Part shown: in pieces, positions 1 to 8,205 of the stretch
Layout: each line of letters starts with the position of its first letter
How positions within the stretch are numbered: position 1 is the stretch's first letter
DNA from: Paraburkholderia sp. SG-MS1
GTDB lineage: Bacteria; Pseudomonadota; Gammaproteobacteria; Burkholderiales; Burkholderiaceae
NCBI RefSeq assembly: GCF_012275575.1
Contig: NZ_NPIH01000276.1
Location: 62,001-126,000, forward strand
Reading direction: 5' to 3'
DNA length: 64,000 nt
Notes under the pieces: generated by a model
The model's input: only the letters and a program-made list of their open reading frames with translations
Databases searched by the model: none
What the model was told of the DNA's origin: nothing
Position numbers and translations under genes: made by a program

Positions 1-600
1 CACAAGGCCTTCGTTGACCGAAAAGCCTCTCTCGCGCGTAAGACTCACCTCCCGCCGCAAAAGAGGCAACGAGAACCTCGGGTAGTTCCTTTTGAGAAGC
101 GCCTCGTTTTCCTGCAGGCAGCGCTCAACTTCATGGTTTTCCATTGCCGCGAGCATGGCAAGACTGCCGGCGCCGACTCCCAGCGGATGTCGCGTGCCGG
201 GCTGTAGCACATGCGTTTTCAAAGGAAAATCACCGTCTTCCCGCAGCACACAAACTGCGAACACATCACTGCGAATTGAGAAGAATGCGGAGTCGCCTGA
301 GGTGCGAGCAAGTCGTGCGACGGCATCTGCCGCCTCTCGTCCCAAGCCAAACCGCTCATTCGCGATGCCGCCGAGGACGTAGCACTCTCGCCCTACAAAG
401 TACCGCAACGAACGCGGGTCCTGCTCCACCATCCCTTCAGCTATTAGCGCCAATACCAATCGATGAGCGGTCGGCTTGTTCAGCTCCGTATCTCGCACGA
501 GCTGCGCGAGGTTGATGCCCGTAGCTCGGGTTCTCGCCACAGCTCGCAAAACGCGCAACGCGCGAGAAACCGCCTGCGCGCCAATCACTGGCTCAGCCAT
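1..600 (-). CDS. IclR-family transcriptional regulator (C-terminus cut by window edge)
   Basis: The minus strand is open from an ATG at 600 to the window edge, about 200 codons. Residues 1-70 form an IclR-type winged helix with recognition-helix text like LNKPTAHRLVLALIAEGMV. The following part matches the start of the effector-binding domain, ending in a GFSVNEGL stretch typical of the family. IclR proteins bind small organic acids and repress or activate adjacent catabolic genes. The gene is divergent from the dehydrogenase/thiolase operon that begins at 1233, so that operon is its likely target (inference). The effector pocket lies mostly outside the window, so no ligand can be proposed. 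Confidence 0.9.
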   Translation of the reverse strand, partial: MAEPVIGAQAVSRALRVLRAVARTRATGINLAQLVRDTELNKPTAHRLVLALIAEGMVEQDPRSLRYFVGRECYVLGGIANERFGLGREAADAVARLARTSGDSAFFSIRSDVFAVCVLREDGDFPLKTHVLQPGTRHPLGVGAGSLAMLAAMENHEVERCLQENEALLKRNYPRFSLPLLRREVSLTRERGFSVNEGLV

Positions 601-612
601 ATGCCCTCCCAT

Positions 613-634
613 ATGGTCCATATTATAGCACCAT
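613..634. promoter_or_regulatory. Possible IclR operator 1
   Basis: The inverted repeat ATGGT-N12-ACCAT overlaps an AT-rich patch (ATATGGTCCATATTAT) 13 bases upstream of the iclR-type start codon. It shares the word GGTCCAT with the dyad at 722-736. Position and shared sequence suggest autoregulation; there is no direct evidence of binding. Confidence 0.4.
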
Positions 635-720
635 AGTTAACCCGACATTCGCGAAAAATGTCTTTGTTCCACTGATCTCCCTAACTACTATGAACACGTC
701 TCGTTGAGAGATCAGATTTT

Positions 721-740
721 TGGTCCATTATATGGAACAT
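721..740. promoter_or_regulatory. Possible IclR operator 2
   Basis: TCCAT-TAT-ATGGA is a perfect 5-bp inverted repeat at 724-736, inside TGGTCCATTATATGGAACAT. The GGTCCAT word is repeated at 615-621, so two related sites flank the divergent promoter region. A role in control of the operon at 1233 is inferred from position only. Confidence 0.4.
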
Positions 741-902
741 ATTGAGGGGTAGGTTGCCACATCTGCTGCGCCGCAACGCCCTAGTGGGAGACATGTCTAG
801 CCGCAAGAGTATTGCGTGGTCTGAAATCGCAATGAATGAAACCGATGAATCCGGCACCTACAACAATGTGGTATGGCGGCTCATTTCGCTGGCCTTGAGC
901 CA

Positions 903-927
903 ACGTCCCACGCTTGCGTGGGGACGT
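903..927. repeat. GC-rich hairpin in leader of dehydrogenase operon
   Basis: ACGTCCCACGC at 903-913 and GCGTGGGGACGT at 916-927 can pair around a two-base TT centre with a single bulge. It resembles the GTCCC/GGGAC elements found elsewhere in this half of the window, but its half-site spacing is four bases longer, so it is kept separate. It could be an operator or an RNA hairpin. Confidence 0.35.
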
Positions 928-1232
928 GCCGAAGCAAGACCGTCGTGATTTTGTAGCCGGCCTACCGATATCGGTACTCGCTTCTCATGGAGGTGTTCCG
1001 TTGGGGAGGTGTGTGGTGTCACCGCCGGCATTCCCGTGATCGAATTTGTTCGCGATTGCTTTCTTGGACCGTGTCTCATTCATTGGCTCATCGAAAAGAG
1101 CCCCGCGACCGGTGTGCGCTTTCACATGCTGGCAACGGCGCGCTACGGCAGTCCGTAGGACTTGAGGTTACGGACGACCTGGTCAACCCGCAACTTCACG
1201 AAAGATACTCGCGGCGCTGAAGGAGGAAGTAA

Positions 1233-2123
1233 ATGCGTAGAGCGGTTGGAGTAATAGGATTGGGAGCCATGGGCCACGGTGTGGCCAAAAATCTTATCAA
1301 CGCTGGCTTCGAAGTCTTTGGCTGCGATGTACGCAAGGAGTCGGTCGCAGCCTTTGCGAACATTGGAGGGCAGGTTTGCGATACTCCAGCGGCCCTTGCC
1401 GCCCAGTGCCAGGTGGTCATCATTCTTGTCGTGAACGCCGCACAGACAGACATGGTGCTGTTCGGTGACGACGGTGCCGCACCGCAACTCCGTCCCGGCA
1501 GCGTCGTCGTTGGCGCGGCCACCGTGGCACCGGCCTACGCTATTGAACTAGGCAAGCGACTCGCCAAAAGCGGTGTCGGCCTCATTGACTCGCCTATGTC
1601 CGGCGGTGTAATCGGCGCGAACGAAGGCACGCTGACGCTTCTGACTTCAGGCCCCGAGGCAGCATACGAAGCTTGTAACGACGTGCTGGATGCCATTTCG
1701 TCGAAGGTGTATCGACTGGGTGCACAACACGGCCTCGGGTCAAAGATCAAAGTAATCAACCAGCTTCTGGTGGGAGTCCAGATTGCGGCCGCAGCGGAGG
1801 CGATGGCCTTGGGTCTGCGTGAAGGCGTCGACCTGGAGCTACTCTATGACGTCATCGTCCGCAGCGCAGGGAACTCGTGGGCGTTCGCCGATCGCGTCCC
1901 GCACATTCTGCAAGGGCGATACACACCAGCGCAAACCGCGCTCGACATTTTTGTCAAAGACCTCGGACTGGTGCTGGAAGCTGCGCGGGCAAGCAACTTC
2001 CCATTACCACTGGCGTCAACTGCATATCAAATGTTTGCAACAGCATCCGCTGCGGGCTTCGGTAACGAAGACGACACAGCGGTAATCAAAACCTTTCCGG
2101 GCATCACCCTCCCGGGTGCTTGA
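1233..2123 (+). CDS. L-threonate dehydrogenase-like NAD-dependent beta-hydroxyacid dehydrogenase
   Basis: This 296-residue protein belongs to the 3-hydroxyisobutyrate/6-phosphogluconate dehydrogenase family and oxidises a 3-hydroxy acid with NAD(P). An N-terminal Rossmann motif (GVIGLGAMGHGVAKN) is followed by the substrate signature DSPMSGGVIGANEG near residues 119-132 and the catalytic-lysine region GSKIKVINQLL near 171-181. Overall wording, including GNSWAFADRVPHIL and DIFVKDLGLVLEAA, is close to what I recall of L-threonate dehydrogenase (LtnD). The start follows an excellent AGGAGGAAG ribosome site. The usual ltn partners (DUF1537 kinase, aldolase) are absent. Here it heads a unit with a thiolase and an acyl-CoA synthetase, so the substrate may be another hydroxyacid. 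Confidence 0.85.
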   Translation: MRRAVGVIGLGAMGHGVAKNLINAGFEVFGCDVRKESVAAFANIGGQVCDTPAALAAQCQVVIILVVNAAQTDMVLFGDDGAAPQLRPGSVVVGAATVAPAYAIELGKRLAKSGVGLIDSPMSGGVIGANEGTLTLLTSGPEAAYEACNDVLDAISSKVYRLGAQHGLGSKIKVINQLLVGVQIAAAAEAMALGLREGVDLELLYDVIVRSAGNSWAFADRVPHILQGRYTPAQTALDIFVKDLGLVLEAARASNFPLPLASTAYQMFATASAAGFGNEDDTAVIKTFPGITLPGA

Positions 2124-2153
2124 GTGAATTTTCATATTAGACAGGTCCTTACC

Positions 2154-3320
2154 ATGCAACCTTCCATCATCGGCTGGAGTCATCTTCCGTTCGGCAAACT
2201 CGACACGCTCGAACCGGAGCAGATGATTGAATTATCGGCAAAAGCGGCACTGGAGCACGCGGCACTCCGCCCAGAAGAAATCGATTCGGTCCACGTCGCT
2301 ACGTTCAACGCCGGGTTCGTGTATCAAGACTTTCCGTCGGCGCTCGTGTTGAACTCAATTCCAGAATTGCGCTACGCGTCTACAGTTCGATGTGAAAACG
2401 CGTGTGCTACCGGATCAGCGGCGGTTTATTCTGCGCTTGACGCGGTTCGCTCGGGGCGCTCGAGATACGCCCTCGTAATCGGATTCGAGAAAATGACAAG
2501 CCTTCCCACGAAGGAAGTCGGTGACGTGCTGCAGAAATGCTCTTACGCAAAGGAAGAGGCAGGCGTGCCGGGCGGCTTTGCCGGAATTTTCGGAACGATT
2601 GCGCAGGCATATTTCGAGCGTTATGGCGATCAGTCCGACGCGCTCGCAGCGATTGCCGCGAAGAATCATCACAACGGCGTATCCAATCCGTACGCGCATA
2701 TGCGCCGGGATTTTGGCTTCGATTTCTGCCGCACGCCGTCGGAAAAAAATCCCTTCGTTGCTGGTCCGCTGAAACGCACCGACTGTTCGCTGATTTCGGA
2801 CGGTGCGGCCGCTTTGGTCATTGCATCTCCTGACGTTGCTGGCTCCGCCCCACGTGCCATTGCTTTCCGGGCGTCCGTCCAAGTCAGTGACTTCCTTCCA
2901 CTGTCCCGGCGCGACCGCACTGAGTTTAGCGGTGCACGTCACGCATGGCGAAAAGGTCTTGACGAAGCAAGACTTACCTTGGACGACCTGTCGCTCGTCG
3001 AGACGCACGATTGCTTTACGATTGCGGAACTCCTCGAGTACGAAGCGATGGGATTGGCCGAACCGGGCCAAGGAGCGCGGGTGATCCTGGATGGTGTCAC
3101 AGCAAAAGAGGGTCGTCTGCCGGTCAATCCCTCAGGCGGCCTGAAGTCGAAAGGCCACCCCATCGGCGCCACGGGCGTCTCGATGCACGTCATGGCGGCA
3201 ATGCAGCTTGCGGGCGAAGCGGCCGATATGCAGATTCCAAACGCAACCCTTGCGGGCGTCTTCAACATGGGGGGAGCAGCGGTTACGAACTATCTGAGCA
3301 TCCTCGAGCGGCGCTCGTGA
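2154..3320 (+). CDS. Thiolase-family protein (acetyl-CoA C-acyltransferase / SCP-x type)
   Basis: A 388-residue thiolase-fold enzyme expected to cleave a beta-ketoacyl-CoA, or make or break a C-C bond in acyl-CoA metabolism. The nucleophilic cysteine is C84 in ENACATGSAA, a catalytic His lies in ETHDCFTIAE, and the C-terminal loop KGHPIGATG is present. The last active-site motif is NMGGAA instead of the usual CxGGG, as in the lipid-transfer-protein-associated thiolase branch. An upstream in-frame GTG at 2124 is directly after the previous stop, but ATG 2154 gives the normal N-terminus. It lies 30 bases after the dehydrogenase and is followed closely by an acyl-CoA synthetase, so the three are probably co-transcribed. 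Confidence 0.85.
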   Translation: MQPSIIGWSHLPFGKLDTLEPEQMIELSAKAALEHAALRPEEIDSVHVATFNAGFVYQDFPSALVLNSIPELRYASTVRCENACATGSAAVYSALDAVRSGRSRYALVIGFEKMTSLPTKEVGDVLQKCSYAKEEAGVPGGFAGIFGTIAQAYFERYGDQSDALAAIAAKNHHNGVSNPYAHMRRDFGFDFCRTPSEKNPFVAGPLKRTDCSLISDGAAALVIASPDVAGSAPRAIAFRASVQVSDFLPLSRRDRTEFSGARHAWRKGLDEARLTLDDLSLVETHDCFTIAELLEYEAMGLAEPGQGARVILDGVTAKEGRLPVNPSGGLKSKGHPIGATGVSMHVMAAMQLAGEAADMQIPNATLAGVFNMGGAAVTNYLSILERRS

Positions 3321-3351
3321 ACGAATCGTGTTTTTGAACAGGAAATTTGCA

Positions 3352-4947
3352 ATGCTAACCACCGTCATGAACCTCGGAAACTTGCTCACGCAAGTCGCTC
3401 GCCGGCATCCCGAAGAGCCGGGCTTTATTACACCTGCGAAGACTCACACCTGGGCCGAAATCAACCGTCGGGTCGATGCAGTATGCACAGCGCTGCGCGA
3501 GCGTGGGGTCAAAAAGGGTGACAAAATACTCGTGCACTCACGCAATAATCTCCCCTTGTTCGAGAGCGCCTACGTGGCTTTCAAACTGGGAGCTGTGTGG
3601 GTGCCGACGAATTTCCGCGTGGCGCCGCCCGAGGCAGCGTATCTTGGAAAGTCCAGCGGCGCGAGGGTCATGATCTATGACTATGGCTTCGAGCACTACG
3701 TCGACGTTGTGCGGGACGCGTCCGCGGCCCTGGAAATGGTTGTTGCATTGGGCGAACCGCGGAATGGTGAACTCGGATACGAGGAGCTCGCCAGCGCTGG
3801 GACGGCTCCGTTCGAATCCGAGGAGGTCGACCGGGACGATCCGTTGTGGTTCTTTTATACCTCCGGTACCACCGGGTACCCAAAAGCCGGAACGCTCACA
3901 CACGGGCAGATGGCATTCGTTGTCACGAACCACCTTGCCGACTTGATGCCCGGCATCGACTATCGGTCACGCTCGCTCGTCGTTGCGCCCCTTTCGCACG
4001 GCGCCGGCATCCACGCGATCGTGAACACGGCCAGGGGCGCCGCTAGCGTTCTGCCGGGCTCGGAAAAAATGGACCCGGAAGAAATCTGGACATTGGTCGA
4101 GAAGCACCGGGTCGACAACATGTTCACTGTACCGACCATCGTGAAGATGCTGACTGAGCATGACGCGGTAGATCGCTACGACCACAGTTCCCTTAAGTTC
4201 GTCATCTATGCGGGTGCGCCGATGTATCGCACGGACCAGAAGCAAGCATTACGCAAGCTCGGTCGAGTGCTGGTCCAATACTATGGTCTGGGCGAAGTCA
4301 CCGGCAACATTACGGTTCTGCCGCCGTCAATGCATGAGGAGGACGACGAAGCGCCGAACTGCCGCGTCGGCACCTGCGGCTATCCTCGGACCGGAATTGA
4401 ACTGGCGATATTCGACGACGATGGCAAGCGACTTCAGGCTCACGAAACCGGTGAAATTTGCGTTCGAGGCCCCGCTGTCATGCTCGGCTACGATAACAAT
4501 CCGGAAGCAAACGCCAAGGCGTTCAAGCACGGGTGGTTCCATACCGGTGACCTCGGCCACCTTGATAGAGAAGGCTTTCTGTACATTACCGGCCGATCAT
4601 CCGACATGTATATATCGGGTGGTTCGAACGTCTATCCGCGCGAGGTCGAAGAAGCGCTGCTGACTCACGAAGGTGTGCATGAGGTAGCGGTTCTCGGAAT
4701 GCCCGATCCCAAATGGGGTGAGCTTGGAGTCGCCGTCATCGTTCGCAAGCCGGAATCTGAAGTAACGCCGGACGAGTTGATCCAGCACCTGGACGGCAAA
4801 CTTGCGCGCTATAAATGGCCGCGGCATGTCGTGTTCTGGGATGCGTTGCCGAAGTCCGCATACGGAAAGATCACCAAGAAGGACGTTCTAGCGCAGCTTG
4901 CACAAGAATGGGAAACGCGTTGCATCGATCACGGAGCGCGCGCTTAA
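3352..4947 (+). CDS. AMP-forming acyl-CoA synthetase
   Basis: This 531-residue ANL-superfamily enzyme activates a carboxylic acid through an acyl-adenylate to its CoA thioester. Motifs in order are the P-loop-like YTSGTTGYPKAG (around residue 170), the adenine-contact motif YGLGEVTG, the hinge segment GWFHTGDLG and the C-terminal lysine region GKITKKD. The ATG at 3352 follows AGGAAA; an in-frame GTG at 3328 is less likely. Its place directly after the thiolase suggests it primes the acid handled by this operon. The substrate cannot be read from sequence; fatty, aromatic and branched acids are all possible. Confidence 0.88.
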   Translation: MLTTVMNLGNLLTQVARRHPEEPGFITPAKTHTWAEINRRVDAVCTALRERGVKKGDKILVHSRNNLPLFESAYVAFKLGAVWVPTNFRVAPPEAAYLGKSSGARVMIYDYGFEHYVDVVRDASAALEMVVALGEPRNGELGYEELASAGTAPFESEEVDRDDPLWFFYTSGTTGYPKAGTLTHGQMAFVVTNHLADLMPGIDYRSRSLVVAPLSHGAGIHAIVNTARGAASVLPGSEKMDPEEIWTLVEKHRVDNMFTVPTIVKMLTEHDAVDRYDHSSLKFVIYAGAPMYRTDQKQALRKLGRVLVQYYGLGEVTGNITVLPPSMHEEDDEAPNCRVGTCGYPRTGIELAIFDDDGKRLQAHETGEICVRGPAVMLGYDNNPEANAKAFKHGWFHTGDLGHLDREGFLYITGRSSDMYISGGSNVYPREVEEALLTHEGVHEVAVLGMPDPKWGELGVAVIVRKPESEVTPDELIQHLDGKLARYKWPRHVVFWDALPKSAYGKITKKDVLAQLAQEWETRCIDHGARA

Positions 4948-4948
4948 C

Positions 4949-5473
4949 ATGGCAAATTATCGAATCCGATCGCGACAGCCCATAGTTCATCCCAGTGCCT
5001 ACGTGTCCGAACATGCGGTAATCATCGGTGACGTTGAACTCGAGGAAGGCGTGTCGGTCTGGCCTGGAGCTGTGATTCGGGGCGACAACGAAAAGATCGT
5101 GATCCGGCGCGATGTCAACGTTCAAGACGGCGCGATCATTCACGCGGACCCCGGCTTTCCAGTAACCATCGGACAAGGAGTATCGATCGGCCACCAGGCG
5201 ATGCTACACGGTTGCACGATTGGAGAAAATTGTCTGATCGGAATTCAGGCGGTTATCTTGAACGGCGCGAGGGTCGGTCGAAACTGTTTAGTTGGGGCGG
5301 GGGCGTTGCTGAGCGAGGGAAAATCGTTCCCCGAGCGAAGCTTGATTATCGGCACTCCAGCCAGGGTGTCTCGTGAGCTCACCGACGACGTTATTGCGCA
5401 ACTATCCGCAAACGCGAGAGACTACCGTGAGCGGGGACAGTCCTATCGGACGGAGTTAGAACGTGTGGACTAG
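4949..5473 (+). CDS. Gamma-carbonic-anhydrase-like hexapeptide-repeat protein (CaiE/PaaY/YrdA group)
   Basis: A 174-residue left-handed beta-helix protein with hexapeptide repeats from about residue 12 to 145. The three zinc-ligand histidines of the gamma-carbonic anhydrase family are visible at H65, H82 and H87 (IHADPG, GHQAMLHG). PaaY and CaiE relatives accompany acyl-CoA operons, and PaaY is a thioesterase that relieves CoA sequestration. The start is one base after the acyl-CoA synthetase stop, so the two are translationally linked. A CoA-thioester housekeeping role is inferred from this context; carbonic anhydrase activity is the alternative. Confidence 0.82.
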   Translation: MANYRIRSRQPIVHPSAYVSEHAVIIGDVELEEGVSVWPGAVIRGDNEKIVIRRDVNVQDGAIIHADPGFPVTIGQGVSIGHQAMLHGCTIGENCLIGIQAVILNGARVGRNCLVGAGALLSEGKSFPERSLIIGTPARVSRELTDDVIAQLSANARDYRERGQSYRTELERVD

Positions 5474-5970
5474 GCCGCGATTGCTAAATAGCGATTAGTA
5501 AATAAGTTGGCACGAGTGCCCTAAGTCAGCCGCAGTCGCGGCCATACATTCCGGGTATCGCCAATGGACTCAGTATTTCTGGACGTACGAACGGCGGCAC
5601 AACCCATTCGGTTGTGATCCGCCAGTTCGGCTGGTTGTTTGGAGGAGAATACGTATGTTGAATTTAGTAGCTGGCGTACCGTGCTGGAACGACACACCAT
5701 TATCGATGATCGCCATTGGCCAATTAAATGGCGATGAGCGCGTTGCATTCCTCGCTGCCATCTCGAGTCACGATGCGCCCGGCTGGTTCGCCGCAGAAGA
5801 TAATCGCGTCCATTCGACAGGTAGCGAGTGTCAGCATTCAACGACTGCTTGACGCGTGTTTGAACGAAGTGAAGTTTGCCCCTGCCCTGAAGTTGATGGT
5901 TGAGTTCGACCGTTCCTTAACTGAATTTCTTGACCCGCCGTTGGCGGTTGAATAACTGTCCCACCCAACT
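5474..5970. other. Gene-free stretch before D-lactate dehydrogenase
   Basis: About 500 bases. A 65-codon frame at 5655-5852 has a good ribosome-like GGAGGAG before its ATG, but its product resembles no family I know and the stretch around it breaks frame. It could be a small gene or the decayed remains of a longer one. Confidence 0.4.
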
Positions 5971-7731
5971 ATGTCACCACCTGTTTCGACCCATTCAGAC
6001 ATCCCCCGTGGTGCCTCTTATCATGACAAGCCACGGCAGCTTGTATCCGCACTCGTTCGTATAGTCAAGCGCAGGCACGTTTTGGTCGGCGATCGTGCGA
6101 CCCGTCGATACCGCACTGGATTCCGGTTCGGCGGGGGCAATGTGCGTGCAGTCGTGTGTCCGGGCTCGCTTCTTGAACAATGGCGAGTGCTTGTTGAATG
6201 CGCCGCCGCTCGCGCTACCGTAATCACACAGGCATCCAACACCGGGCTGACCGGCGGATCCACGCCGGATGGTGATGACTACGATCGCGACATCGTTATC
6301 GTGAGCACGAGGCGGATCAGGAAGATTCACCTTGTCGATAGCGGCCGTCAGGTAATCTGCCTCGGCGGCACAACGCTCCACCAACTCGAGCGCGCACTCA
6401 AGCCCTTGAATCGCGAGCCGCACTCAGTCATTGGCTCGTCGTGCATAGGTGCGTCGGTCATTGGCGGAATCTGCAATAACTCGGGAGGGTCGCTGGTACG
6501 TCGTGGGCCCGCATACACCGAAATGGCCGTATTCGCAGCAATCGACTCGGAAGGAATGCCCCGCCTATTCAACCATCTTGGCGTCGACCTGGGCGACTCA
6601 CCGGAAAAGATTCTTACGCGCCTTGAAGCCGGTGCATTTTCTGAGTGCGATCTGGAAGCCAGCGTCGGCGCAGGCTCAGATCACAACTATGCCAGTCACG
6701 TACGGGAAGTTGATGCGGATTCCCCGGCACGGTATAACGCAGATCCAACGAGATTGTTCGAGGCATCGGGCTCGGCGGGAAAGGTCATGGTGTTCGGAGT
6801 TCGGTTGGACACATTTCCTGCGGCCGAAGGGGCCAAAGTCTTTTACATAGGAACAAATCGCCCGGCTGAGCTCGCTGAAATTCGCAGGCACGCCTTAAGC
6901 AAGTTTTCTGAACTTCCGATTGCGGGCGAATACATGCATCGCCATGCCTTCGACGTCGCCGAGAAGTATGGAAAAGATATGTTCCTGCTTATTGATAATT
7001 TTGGCACTGACCGGCTCCCAACGTTCTTCGCATTGAAGAACCGATGCGACAGCTTGCTTGAGCAACTTCCTTTTTTTCCGAAGAACCTCACCGATCGCTT
7101 GCTCCAGTCGATTAGCCGCTGGTGTCCAAGCCATCTGCCCGGCCGGCTTTTGGAGTATCGGCGCCGTTACGAGCACCACCTGATGCTTAAAATTTCCGCG
7201 GAGGGGGTCCCCGAAGCGCGCGAGTTTCTATCACGACAATTCGCAGAATCGTCCGGCAGCTTTTTTGAATGCAGTGAAGACGAAGGAAGGAAAGCCTTTT
7301 TGCACCGGTTCGTAGCGGCAAGCGCGGCGGTACGGTACAGGGATGTCCACCATAAGAACGTCGCAGGTATCGTGGCGTTGGACATCGCGCTCAAGCGGAA
7401 TGAGCGAGAGTGGTTCGAACAATTGCCAGCCGACATCGAGCGATCGATCGCACTAAAGCTCTATTATGGGCATTTCCTATGCCATGTATTCCACCAGGAT
7501 TATGTTGTGCATAAAGGACATGACTGTGTCGAATTGGAGCACCGAATGCTTGATTTGCTCGATAAACGCGGCGCGGAGTATCCCGCCGAGCACAATGTGG
7601 GACACCTCTATGATGCAAAGCCGCAGCTGCGCGCGTTCTACAAGCAACTGGACCCATGCAACTGCTTCAATCCAGGGATTGGCAAGACGTCGAAATTATT
7701 CGCCTACCGCGATGATAATCAGGCGGCATAG
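5971..7731 (+). CDS. dld: Quinone-dependent D-lactate dehydrogenase
   Basis: A 586-residue membrane-associated flavoprotein that oxidises D-lactate to pyruvate and passes electrons to quinone. The PCMH-type FAD-binding domain is seen near residues 85-180 (QASNTGLTGGSTPDG; SVIGGICNNSGGSLV). The C-terminal half carries the Dld membrane-binding/cap region and ends with DPCNCFNPGIGKTSK. Length and motif order match the E. coli Dld type rather than the shorter GlcD/DLD type. The ATG at 5971 has a weak ribosome site but no better start is visible. It stands alone between two catabolic units; D-lactate or a related 2-hydroxyacid from these pathways is the plausible substrate. Confidence 0.92.
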   Translation: MSPPVSTHSDIPRGASYHDKPRQLVSALVRIVKRRHVLVGDRATRRYRTGFRFGGGNVRAVVCPGSLLEQWRVLVECAAARATVITQASNTGLTGGSTPDGDDYDRDIVIVSTRRIRKIHLVDSGRQVICLGGTTLHQLERALKPLNREPHSVIGSSCIGASVIGGICNNSGGSLVRRGPAYTEMAVFAAIDSEGMPRLFNHLGVDLGDSPEKILTRLEAGAFSECDLEASVGAGSDHNYASHVREVDADSPARYNADPTRLFEASGSAGKVMVFGVRLDTFPAAEGAKVFYIGTNRPAELAEIRRHALSKFSELPIAGEYMHRHAFDVAEKYGKDMFLLIDNFGTDRLPTFFALKNRCDSLLEQLPFFPKNLTDRLLQSISRWCPSHLPGRLLEYRRRYEHHLMLKISAEGVPEAREFLSRQFAESSGSFFECSEDEGRKAFLHRFVAASAAVRYRDVHHKNVAGIVALDIALKRNEREWFEQLPADIERSIALKLYYGHFLCHVFHQDYVVHKGHDCVELEHRMLDLLDKRGAEYPAEHNVGHLYDAKPQLRAFYKQLDPCNCFNPGIGKTSKLFAYRDDNQAA

Positions 7732-8205
7732 CCAAGCGATTTTCTCTTTCCGGCCCCTCCGACTGGCGCACAATTAGTGCAGGTTCTTCACAAGCCCTTG
7801 AAATCGGCTGAAGGCCTTCGTTTCGCGTTTTGTCGGTCCAGAGCGCAACCGCAACAATCTTGAGACCTTCGGGATTTAGATGGTAGATGTGCCGCGTGCA
7901 GCACCTCTGCTTCGCGCCTCTAGAACACCGCCTTGAGCACGCGCTTTCAAACTACGTCAGTCCAGCATCCGACGGTAAGAAAGCGACTCGCTTCTCTCAT
8001 GTCTATCATGTTCTCCGTGGAGCCTCTGGTCCGCAGGGCGACGTGCTCGAATAATGAGTCTGCTGATTTTGCCCGCGCTCCATGAACACAGCAATTTCAT
8101 GGGGCCGATTGTCCCCTTGGGAGGGGGCGGACAATCCTTGACATCCATTGCAATATGGTTGCCACCTGAGGTGAAAATCCTGTCCGCCTCGATCGATCAT
8201 AAGCG
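7732..8205. other. Promoter region of the CoA-transferase operon
   Basis: About 470 bases without a recognisable gene. It contains the G/C-rich dyad at 8107-8136. Downstream of the dyad is a TTGACA word at 8138-8143, but no convincing -10 box lies at the standard distance. Confidence 0.45.
8107..8136 (+). promoter_or_regulatory. Shared GTCCCC-type operator, copy A
   Basis: GATTGTCC and GGACAATC form perfect 8-bp inverted arms around a G/C core. The core fits the element seen at six or more promoters in this half: TGTCCCC, six variable bases, GGGGG, C, one base, then GAC. It ends 70 bases before the CoA-transferase start, a distance similar to other copies. The likely role is binding of a regulator, with the LuxR- and TetR-type genes at 26.5-28.1 kb as candidates (inference). 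Confidence 0.65.

Larger units (their letters stand above)
601..1232. other. Divergent intergenic region between IclR gene and dehydrogenase operon
   Basis: About 630 bases without a convincing gene. It holds two AT-rich dyads close to the IclR start and a GC-rich hairpin near 903-927, listed separately. The short open frames here lack ribosome sites and family resemblance. A plus-strand stretch around 1010-1160 reads like a protein fragment but I could not assign it. Confidence 0.5.

Noticed and set aside
903..927. Hairpin with GTCCC and GGGAC as a further copy of the shared operator
   Set aside because: Its half-sites are four bases farther apart and the fixed trailing G is not in place.
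742..1220. Small open frames 742-948 and 987-1220 as genes
   Set aside because: No ribosome sites, no family resemblance, and the coding signal is poor.
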